Shown here in pieces: positions 38,209 through 48,506 of a stretch of 64,000 nt of DNA. Made by a program: the position numbers and the translations under genes. This DNA comes from Salminus brasiliensis. Lineage: Eukaryota > Chordata > Actinopteri > Characiformes > Bryconidae. How positions within the stretch are numbered: the stretch's first letter is position 1; each line of letters begins with the position of its first letter. The stretch covers positions 30,388,782-30,452,781 of the forward strand of contig NC_132893.1 of NCBI RefSeq assembly GCF_030463535.1, read 5' to 3'. A model generated the notes under the pieces. The model searched no databases and had not been told where the DNA came from. It saw only the letters and a program-made list of their open reading frames with translations.

Positions 38209-41200
38209 GTGTATAGGGTTTAGGATGTAGGGTGTAGGGTGTAGTGTATAGGGTTTTGGATGTAGGGTGTAGGGTGTGGAGTATAGGGTTTTGGATGTAG
38301 GGTGTAGGGTGTGGAGTATAGGGTTTAGGATGTAGTGTGTAGGGTGTAGTGTATAGGGTTTAGGATGTAGGATGTAGTGTATAGGGTTTAGGATGTAGTT
38401 TGTAGAGTATAGGGTTTAGGATTTAGTGTGTAAGGTATGGAGTATAGGGTTTAGGATGTAGTGTGTAGGGTGTAGTGTATAGGGTTTTGGATGTAGGGTG
38501 TAGGGTGTGGAGTATAGGGTTTAGGATGTAGTGTGTAGGGTGTAGTGTATAGGGTTTTGGATGTAGGGTGTAGGGTGTGGAGTATAGGGTTTTGGATGTA
38601 GGGTGTAGGGTGTGGAGTATAGGGTTTAGGATGTAGGGTGTGGAGTATAGGGTTTAGGATGTAGTTTGTAGAGTATAGGGTTTAGGATTTAGTGTGTAAG
38701 GTATGGAGTATAGGGTTTTGGATGTAGTGTGTAGGGTGTGGAGTATAGGGTTTAGGATGTAGTGTGTAGGGTGTGGAGTATAGGGTTTAGGATGTAGTGT
38801 GTAGGGTGTAGTGTATAGGGTTTTGGATGTAGGGTGTAGGGTGTGGAGTATAGGGTTTAGGATGTAGTGTGTAGGGTGTAGTGTATAGGGTTTAGGATGT
38901 AGTGTGTAGGGTGTGGTGTATAGGGTTTTGGATGTAGGGTGTAGGGTGTAGTGTATAGGGTTTAGGATGTAGGGTGTAGTGTATAGGGTTTAGGATGTAG
39001 TTTGTAGAGTATAGGGTTTAGGATTTAGTGTGTAAGGTATGGAGTATAGGGTTTAGGATGTAGTGTGTAGGGTGTGGAGTATAGGGTTTAGGATGTAGGG
39101 TGTAGTGTATAGGGTTTAGGATGTAGTTTGTAGAGTATAGGGTTTAGGATTTACTGTGTAAGGTATGGATATAGGGTTTAGGATGTAGTGTGTAGGGTGT
39201 GGAGTATAGGGTTTAGGATGTAGTGTGTAGGGTGTAGTATATAGGGTTTAGGATGTAGTTTGTAGAGTGTGGAGTATAGGGTTTAGGATGTAATGTGTAG
39301 GGTGTGGTGTATAGGGTTTAGGCTGTAGTGTGTAGGGTGTAGAGTATAAGGTTTAGGATGTAGTGTGTAGGGTGTGGAGTATAGGGTTTAGGATGTAGTG
39401 TGTAGGGTGTAGAGTATAGGGTTTAGGATGTAGGGTGTAGAGTATAGGGTTTAGGATGTAGTGTGTAGGGTGTAGTGTATAGGGTTTAGGATGTAGTGTG
39501 TAGGGTGTGGAGTATAGGGTTTAGGATGTAGGGTGTAGTGTATAGGGTTTAGGATGTAGTGTGTAGGGTGTGGAGTATAGGGTTTAGGATTTAGTGTGTA
39601 AGGTATGGAGTATAGGGTTTAGGATGTAGTGTGTAGGGTGTGGAGTATAGGGTTTAGGATGTAGGGTGTAGTGTATAGGGTTTAGGATGTAGTTTGTAGA
39701 GTATAGGGTTTAGGATTTAGTGTGTAAGGTATGGAGTATAGGGTTTAGGATGTAGTGTGTAGGGTGTGGAGTATAGGGTTTAGGATGTAGTGTGTAGGGT
39801 GTGGGGTATAGGGTTTAGGATGTAGTGTGTAGGGTGTAGTATATAGGGTTTAGGATGTAGTTTGTAGAGTGTAGAGTATAGGGTTTAGGATTTAGTGTGT
39901 AAGGTATGGAGTATAGGGTTTAGGATGTAGTGTGTAGGGTGTAGAGTATAAGGTTTAGGATGTAGTGTGTAGGGTGTAGTATATAGGGTTTAGGATGTAG
40001 TGTGTAAGGTATAGAGTATAGGGTTTAGGCTGTAGTGTGTAGGGTGTAGTATATAGGGTTTAGGATGTAGTGTGTAGAGTGTAGAGTATAGGGTTTAGGC
40101 TGTAGTGTGTAGGGTGTAGTGTATAGGGTTTAGGATGTAGTGTGTAGGGTGTGGAGTATAGGGTTTAGGCTGTAGTGTGTAGGGTGTAGTGTATAGGGTT
40201 TAGACTGTAGTTTGTAGGGTGTGGAGTATAAGGTTTAGGATGTAGTGTGTAGGGTGTGGTGTATAGGGTTTTGGATGTAGGGTGTAGGGTGTAGTGTATA
40301 GGGTTTTGGATGTAGTGTGTAGGGTGTGGAGTATAGGGTTTAGAATGTAGTGTGTAGGGTGTAGTGTATAGGGTTTAGATTGTAGTTTGTAGGGTGTAGT
40401 GTATAGGGTTTAGGATGTAGTGTGTAGGGTGTAGAGTATAGGGTTTAGGATTTAGTGTGTAAGGTGTGGAGTATAGGGTTTAGGATGTAGTGTATAGTGT
40501 GTAGAGTACAGGGTTTAGGATGTAATGTGTAGGGTGTGTGTAGGGTAGTCTAGTGTGTAGTGTGTACTGCCTAGGCTGTAGTGTATAAAGTGTAGGTTGT
40601 TGACTAGTTTGCAGTGTATAGGTTGTAGGGTATAGGGGGCGGTGTATAGCATGTAGGTTATCGGTTGTAGTATGTAGGGTATAGTGTGTAGTGTTTTGGG
40701 TCTAGTGTGTAGTGTGTAGTGCATAGGCTGTAGTGTATAAAGTGCAGGTTGTTGTCTAGTTTGCAGTGTACAGTTTGTAGTCTGTAGTGTGCAGGCTGTA
40801 GGGTGTAGTGTTTAGGGTCTAGGGTGTAGTGTGTAGTGCATAGGCTGTAGTGTATAAAGTGTAGGTTGTTGTCTAGTTTGCAGTGTACAGTCTGTAGTCT
40901 GTAGTGTGCAGGCTGTAGTGTGCAGGCTGTAGGGTGTAGGGTGTAGTGTATAGTGCATAGGCTGTAGTGTATAAAGTGTAGGTTGTTGTCTAGTTTGCAG
41001 TGTACAGTCTGTAGTCTGTAGTGTGCAGGCTGTAGGGTGTAGGGTCTAGTGTGTAGTGTGTACTGCCTAGGTTGTTGACTAGTTTGCAGTGTACAGTCTG
41101 TAGTGTGCAGGCTGTAGGGTGTAGGGTCTAGTGTGTAGTGTGTACTGCCTAGGTTGTTGACTAGTTTGCAGTGTACAGTCTGTAGTGTGCAGGCTGTAGG

Positions 41201-41521
41201 GTGTAGGGTCTAGTGTGTAGTGTGTACTGCCTAGGTTGTTGACTAGTTTGCAGTGTACAGTCTGTAGTGTGCAGGCTGTAGTGTGCAGGCTGTAGTGTGC
41301 AGGCTGTAGGGTGTAGGCTGTAGGGTGTAGGGTCTAGTGTGCAGGCTGTAGGGTCTAGTGTGCAGGCTGTAGGGTGTAGGGTGTAGGGTCTAGTGTGCAG
41401 GCTGTAGGGTGTAGGGTCTAGTGTGCAGGCTGCAGGGTGTAGGGTCTAGTGTGCAGGCTGTAGGGTGTAGGGTGTAGGGTCTAGTGTGCAGGCTGTAGGG
41501 TGTAGGGTGTAGGGTGTAGGG
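38209..41521. repeat. 3.3-kb G-rich heptamer satellite between cops4 and lin54
   Basis: The whole array reads in 7-bp steps around the consensus GGGTGTA. From 38209 to about 40510 a higher-order unit of five heptamers (35 bp) dominates, ending in GAGTATA then GGGTTTA, with many units shortened by whole heptamers. From about 40520 to 41290 a second type recurs, with GTTTGCA, GTGTACA and CTGTAGT heptamers. From about 41290 to 41521 simpler TGTAGGG, TCTAGTG and TGCAGGC heptamers prevail. G is on the plus strand throughout. The array fills almost all of the gap between the cops4 start and the lin54 CpG-rich promoter. Apparent open frames in it are artefacts. Confidence 0.97.
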
Positions 41522-41985
41522 TTCAAGATAAGACGCTAAAAGCGGACAACCCGTGCGCGCGGGCGTTCCGCGTATACGTAACACGCGGGTTCCCATGGAG
41601 GCGGAGCCTCATTATGGGATGTTAGAGGTGAAATGGCGCTCGGCGCGGTATTTTAAACAATCGGATCTGTTTCGGGAAACGTAGCGAAGCGAAAAACGGT
41701 GCGGGACCCAACTGGACCCGGACGTGCACGAACGCAGCGACAAGCGTCCACATTCCCAGGGAAGCCGCCGTGACAGAAACGTAAGAAACCCTGCGCTGCT
41801 CGGTGCTGGTCCCGCTGCTCGGTGCTGCTCGGTGCTGCTCGGTGCTGGTCGCTGCGGGCAGGATGATCTTAGCTGCTTGCGTTAGCCGGTTAGCCGGTTA
41901 GCCTCTGGCCGATAGCGGGGTTTAGCCGCCGAGCTAACAGCTGATATATTCCCTGCTCGACTCAGCAGGGCGGACTTTCTGTTTC
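41522..41985 (+). promoter_or_regulatory. lin54: CpG-rich promoter and non-coding exon 1 of lin54
   Basis: CpG-dense sequence starts directly at the end of the heptamer satellite. A strong donor (GACAGAAAC|GTAAGAAAC) lies at 41780/41781 and pairs in frame-independent fashion with the acceptor at 47667. Possible elements are a YY1-like AAATGGCGC at 41631, TTTTAAA at 41651 and an E2F-like TTTCGGGAAA at 41670-41679. The transcription start is probably between 41620 and 41720. No TATA box is evident. Confidence 0.6.
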
Positions 41986-43021
41986 TATGGGGGTTTGCTC
42001 CACAACACCCAAAATAAAAGTAGCTGAAAAGACTGTATGGCACCTCAGTTTAATTTAGGAGCTTATCTATAAGAGTGTATAGCTATATCTAGCTAACAAC
42101 GTTTGTCTTATTTAATCGACAAGTAAAGTTGACAGCAATGACAGCAGCCTTTCTAGTGATTATCTAGCTAGATATTATAAGTAGATATATTTTGAGTAGC
42201 TATATATTTTTTTCATTGCATTTATGAGCTCAATAAAGTAGGCTATTGTACAAAACATCGCCAGTTTACACATTTTTATATAGCACTAGTGCATTTATTA
42301 TTATTATTACTAATTGATGTCTGTGGTATGGTCGCTTTGCTTATGTTTTCTTTTTATTTGTGTAACTAGCTAATTGTCTGCTCAGGATTTATTACGGTTA
42401 CATTAATAAGTTGGCTAATCGGGCATCCATTGCGCGCAGATATAGTTAAATATTTATTATTATTATTATTTTTTTTTATATGTGCAATTGAACAACTGAA
42501 AGACTGCGAGGATAAGGTTAAAATTAGTTAAAATAAATTATTAATGTCTGAATTTGGGCTGGAGGGTGGTTGTATACAAACCCAGGCGGTGTTGCAGTGC
42601 GCGTGGAAGTTCCTGTTGGTGCCCCGTGCGAAAGAGACCTGGTGCAGTTTATTAAATAATGAGGGAAACGATGGTTATGCATGCTTATATGCTTATAGAC
42701 GGTAAATAATTTTTTTTTGCACGTTTGCATCTGCCTTTTAGCGCCTGCCAAAGCCGGCAGACCCAGTAAACCCCCTCTCCGCTGTTGTTTTTCTCGTGTC
42801 TGAAAATGAACCGATGACGAGTTGAAAATGGCGGATCTTTCGAAATCCAACCCGGGCCTGAAATAGAAACGCAGCTCGGCTGCCCGCTTCCCGCAGGACT
42901 CCTCATCGCCACACCTCACTCTTTCCAGCCTGGATCGATCTGTCATTGCGACCCAGGTTCATTTACAAACTGCAAAGCAATGGTTGATAAAAATCGACCA
43001 ACGCTGGTGAAAAGCCCCTAA

Positions 43022-43052
43022 GCTGGCTCGGCTCGGCTCGGCTCGGCTCGCC
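43022..43052. repeat. (GGCTC)n pentamer repeat
   Basis: Six or so GGCTC units. They lie at the end of a second CpG-containing block (42720-43075), which also holds AAAATGGCGGATC at about 42825 and could act as an alternative first exon (CACAGAG|GTAGGA at about 43072). That is speculative. Confidence 0.8.
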
Positions 43053-43620
43053 TCTCTGACCATCACACAGAGGTAGGACAACGAGTGTTATTTCTCTGGG
43101 ATGTTAAAAGAGGCCTCACAGCACCTTTTATTTATTTAGCCATCTATCTATCTAGCACTTTACTTTACTATATATCTATACCTCTTCCCAGATCCATATT
43201 TCTAAGCCCAAACAGCCCTAAACAACAAAGCCCGCAACCTCATCAACCTCATCAACCTCATCAACACCACCATCATCATGGCTGAGGAGTCTGAGGCTTG
43301 TGTAGTTATCAGCTATATAGATAGGTGTGATCTCGGGTTTCAGGGCTTGACCAAAGCTGTCAGTGTTTCGGGACCTCTAGCCCTGCTATCCGCACGAATA
43401 TTAGCCATGACAGCTCGCCCCCTCCTCCTCACAGCCGGGTTCATGCCCAGCTAGCTCGCTTGCTAAGCTAAGCCAAGCGGTCGAAAACACGGTCTGTTCG
43501 AATAGCGCGCCAACCGCCCAACCGCTCCTCGCACCACGGCTCGCTTTCTGGCTTAAATCTTTATATATTTGCTCATTTGAGGTGAAAGTACAGTTAGTGT
43601 GAGCTAGTTTAGGCTCCCCA

Positions 43621-46260
43621 GCCTTTAGTCTTTATGTACTAACTAGCTTTTCACTTGCTGCTTCGAATAAGGCCGCTGTTCTTTCTGACTTTCTCTTCAT
43701 AACTTCAAAATATTATGTTTTTTTTACACTAATGCTGCTTACACAGTTATTGTCTGTGTTTTCTCTCTTTTTAATTAAATATTTAGGCGAATTAATTGTT
43801 CCTAAATGTATTTATGGATTTCATATGCATCCTGCTGTTGTTGAGTGACCACATTAGACTGGCTTATTAGACAGAGAGAAATCTCAGTTATTAACTGTAT
43901 TATTGTCATATAACTGATATAAGCTGTTATTTAAGCACTAAATAAAAAATCTAGTGTTTTTAATGTTCATTTTTGGCCTAAAAATGTTGTGGTCCAGGAC
44001 AGTTGGCTCTTCAGCCTTTAGTCTTTATGTACTAACTAGCTTTTCACTTGCTGCTTCGAATAAGGCCGCTGATATTTCTGACTTTCTCTTCATAACTTCA
44101 AAATATTATGTTTTTTTACACTAATACTGTTTACACAGTTATTGTCTGTGTTTTCTCTCTTTTTAATTAAATATTTAGGTGAATTAATTGTTCCTAAATG
44201 TATAAATATATGTATGGGTTTAATATGCATCCTCCTGTTGTTGACACTGGCTTATTAGACAGAGAGAAATCTCAGTTATTAACTGTATTATTGTCATATC
44301 ACTGATATAAGCTGTTATTTAAGAACTAAGGAGTAAATTTAGTGTTTTTAATGTTCATTTTTGGCCTAAAAATGTTGTGGCCCAGGACAGTTGGCTCCTC
44401 AGCCTTTAGTCTTTATGTACTAACTAGCTTTTCGCTCTAAATAAGGCCGCTGATATTTCTCTATTTAACTTAAATATCTTTACTTTTACACTAATGCTGT
44501 TTACACAGTTATTGTCTGCGTTTTCTCTCTTTTTAATTAAATATTTAGTCGAATTAATTGTTCCTAAATGTATAAATATATGTATGGGTTTAATATGCAT
44601 CCTCCTGTTGTTGACACTGGCTTATTAGACAGACAGAAATCTGTTATTAACTGTATTATTGTCATATCACTGATATAAGCTGTTATTTAAGAACTAAGGA
44701 GTAAATTTAGTGTTTTTAATCTTCATTTTTGGCCTAAAAATGTTGTGGTCCAGGACAGTTGGCTCCTCAGCCTTTAGTCTTTATGTACTAACTAGCTTTT
44801 CGCTCTAAATAAGGCCGCTGATATTTCTCTATTTAACTTAAATATCTTTACTTTTACACTAATGCTGCTTACACAGTTATTGTCTGCGTTTTCTCTCTTT
44901 TTAATTAAATATTTAGTCGAATTAATTGTTCCTAAATGTATAAATATATGTATGGGTTTAATATGCATCCTCCTGTTGTTGACACTGGCTTATTAGACAG
45001 ACAGAAATCTGTTATTAACTGTATTATTGTCATATCACTGATATAAGCTGTTATTTAAGAACTAAGGAGTAAATTTAGTGTTTTTAATCTTCATTTTTGG
45101 CCTAAAAATGTTGTGGTCCAGGACAGTTGGCTCCTCAGCCTTTAGTCTTTATGTACTAACTAGCTTTTCGCTCTAAATAAGGCCGCTGATATTTCTCTAT
45201 TTAACTTAAATATCTTTACTTTTACACTAATGCTGCTTACACAGTTATTGTCTGCGTTTTCTCTCTTTTTAATTAAATATTTAGGCGAATTAATTGTTCC
45301 TAAATGTATTTATGGATTTCATATGCATCCTGCTGTTGTTGAGTGACCACATTAGACTGGCTTATTAGACAGACAGAAATCTCAGTTATTAACTGTATTA
45401 TTGTCATATAACTGATATAAGCTGTTATTTAAGCACTAAGGAGTAAATCTAGTGTTTTTAATGTTCATTTTTGGCCTAAAAATGTTGTGGTCCAGGACAG
45501 TTGGCTCCCCAGCCTTTAGTCTTTATGTACTAACTAGCTTTTCACTTGCTGCTTCGAATAAGGCCGCTGATATTTCTGACTTTCTCTTCATAACTTCAAA
45601 ATATTATGTTTTTTTTTACACTAATACTGTTTACACAGTTATTGTCTGCGTTTTCTCCCTTTTAATTAAATATTTAGGTGAATTAATTGTTCCTAAATGT
45701 ATAAATATATGTATGGGTTTAATATGCATCCTGCTGTTGTTGACACTGGCTTATTAGACAGACAGAAATCTGTTATTAACTGTATTATTGTCATATCACT
45801 GATATAAGCTGTTATTTAAGCACTAAGGAGTAAATCTAGTGTTTTTAATGTTCACTTTTGGCCTAAAAATGTTGTGGTCCAGGACAGTTGGCTCCCCAGC
45901 CTTTAGTCTTTATGTACTAACTAGCTTTTCGCTCTAAATAAGGCCGCTGATATTTCTCTATGTAACTTAAATATCTTTACTTTTACACTAATGCTGTTTA
46001 CACAGTTATTGCCTGCGTTTTCTTGTTTTTTATTGTTGGTATATTTCTAAATTACTTTATGGATTTAACATGCATCCTGCTGTTTTTGAGCAACTACACT
46101 AGACTGCATTATTAGACAGAAATCTATCAGTTATTTACTGTATCTTTTTTTTTTTTTACGTGTCACTGATGTAGGCTATTATTTAACCACTAAAGAGAGA
46201 ATGTAGTGTTTTTAATGTTAATTTTTGGCCTAAAACAGTTAATGTATTTGTTAATGTAAG
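43621..46260 (+). repeat. Seven-copy, 368-393-bp satellite in lin54 intron 1
   Basis: Copies start at GCCTTTAGTCTTTATGTAC: 43621, 44014, 44402, 44770, 45138, 45512 and 45899. An eighth, badly degraded start lies near 46268. Two subtypes differ in the segment after AACTAGCTTTTC. Type A (CACTTGCTGCTTCGAATAAG) is copies 1, 2 and 6. Type B (GCTCTAAATAAGG) is copies 3, 4, 5 and 7. Copies 3 and 4 have exactly 368-bp periods and are almost identical. No open frame is shared by all copies. Confidence 0.95.
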
Positions 46261-47667
46261 GCTCCTGTTAATCCAGTCTTCATGTACTTACTAGCTGTTC
46301 ACTTCACGCTGTTGACTCATCTTGTAGATCGGATATGAATTTACTTTATGAAATTAACACATGCATTTTTCTGTTTTAGAGTCTAGGCCTCATCATTAAA
46401 CTGGAATATCACTGGTATATTTACACATCACTTACACATCACAGATAATCTTAGGAAAGAGAGACGTTTTGTAATGTTTACGTTCAGCTGTTTCATTATT
46501 TTTATATATTTATTGTCTCAAAACATCTCATGTCTTTCCAATACTTGTATTGATACTATTACCAACCTTTATGGACATTTATTTACAAATGTACCTCTTG
46601 TGATGAAATTATTGGTGCTAGCATTACTGATAATTTTTGTTAATATCCAAGGCTTCACGTCAAATTAAGGAACATCTGCGACTTCTGATCAACATAACGA
46701 GAAATTATAATTATTAATTAAATGTCCGTTATTATAATTACAATGGTTTCTGGGTTTAAGCAGCTTGAAAGTATTCTTTATTTGAACATGCAACTATTTA
46801 TAGCTGTGAAAGGAAGGAAGGCCCAGGCACCATTTCTGATAACCTACCATGATGAGCCAAGTTAGCATCTGTTTGTTTTTAGCCACATTAGCATTTTAAA
46901 TTGAGGCTTTTGTTCAAAGGGGAATTCCACCAATTTTTTAACATTTCTGCCTTATTTGTTTGTTGAGGTCGGGGGGTGGGGGGGTGGTCCGATTTTAGCC
47001 ATTTTGTTAGACATCCAAGAACACCTGTCAACCTGCGTGATTTTTATGTGATACTTATAAATGTAGTATAGTGGTAAAAAGTCTAAATAGAAATAAGGGG
47101 TTAATTTAATGTAGTAAATTTTATTTATTTATTTTTTTAATTAGGCTTTTAGGACAAAAACCTTCTTAAAACAGTGTCTCATGTAGTAACTTTTATATAT
47201 TTATATTTATATTAAAGCTTTGTTCCACGTTTGTCCCACATATGGATGCCCACCATGGTCAATGATGGGACCAGAAGGGGTTAAACATTGGCCCCATCTG
47301 GGTTGTACACTGCATACAGGGCCTGGATGGGATTCATATGAGATTAAAGTGAGCTGTAATGATGGGGAGAACAACGGGGTCCCAATAAAAGCACATGTAC
47401 AAACTCACTCAGAGCCCATGCCCACCTGGAACCTGCCTAGCCTCTGTTTCACCCATGTGAGCCATGCATGAGCATGTTGGCTGGACTGCATTTCTTGGCC
47501 ACTACGTCATAGAACGCTGTTTCTATGTGAAGGACCCTTCGTTCACAGCCTAGCAATGCGGCCTACGTTTGGTGCGATGTCGAGGACCCAACTGATGATG
47601 TACCCTGTAACACTTGTGTGACTAGCGTTCTCCTCGCTGATCTTAATAATGTGTGTCTTTGTTTCAG
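46261..47667. other. Remainder of lin54 intron 1
   Basis: AT-rich, with a G run at about 46970-46990. Nothing coding is supported. The exon 2 acceptor GTTTCAG is at 47667. Confidence 0.6.
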
Positions 47668-47688
47668 TGACTGAGTGCTTGTGAGAGG

Positions 47689-48415
47689 ATGGACGTGGTG
47701 TCGCCAGATATGAACAGTCTCCTCCCTGATGAGATCATGGACACTGAGGCCATTGCCATGGAGGAGGACCCCCCCAGTGAACCTCCTGCACCATCCACCC
47801 AGTCAGAGCCTGAGCCAGCTCAGGTTCCTATGGAAACAGAGGTGCCTGAAATCATCAGCTTGTGTCCTGCTGCCATGCCGACACAGAAGACGCAAGCTCT
47901 GACCACATCCACCACCACAGACTCCACTTTGTGCAGCATCAGCTCTGGGACGCAGCTTCTCGTGACCTCCTCTTCTGGCCTTAAGCCAGTCACCACCTCC
48001 ACCACCCAGTCCAGTCCTGTGGTGGGCCAGGGCCTTCCCAAGCTCTCTGCCCCTTTAACGCTCCCGGCCAACCACCAGCTGATTCTTAACAAAGTGGCTG
48101 CAGATGGCAAGCCTCCAGCCACCGCTGTCCTCAAGCAGGAAGGCCAGAAACTCTTGGTCACTGGTCTCAGTAAAACTGGGCAGCCCCTCGTGCTGGCTTT
48201 GCCTCACACGTGGAGCAAGCCAGCCACATCTCAGGGCACAGGGGACGGCAAGGCTCAGCCGACGCAGTTTAAAGTGGTGACTGCAGGGGCGAAGCCTGTC
48301 ATCGGAGTTCAGGCCGTGAGCTCGGCCAGCCAGCTTCTGGGGTCCTCTACACCATTGCAGGCCCAGCAGCTCAAAGCTGTTCAGGTGTGTATGCATGCAC
48401 TAGGGATGGGTCAGC

Positions 48416-48506
<91 letters not shown>

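Noticed and set aside
38209-41521. Interstitial vertebrate telomere
   Set aside because: The period is 7 bp and TTAGGG hexamer arrays are absent. The resemblance is to a heptamer and is best treated as a separate satellite.
40515-41596. Minus-strand open frames rich in Tyr-Thr-Leu-His-Pro
   Set aside because: They lie wholly inside the heptamer satellite and reflect its 21-bp (7 x 3) coding periodicity.
42524-42946. 140-codon minus-strand open frame in lin54 intron 1
   Set aside because: It has Arg/Ser-rich content typical of GC-rich promoter DNA read in antisense, with no homology and no promoter on that strand.
45452-45757. 101-codon open frame in the 370-bp satellite
   Set aside because: The frame is not conserved in the other satellite copies, so it is incidental.
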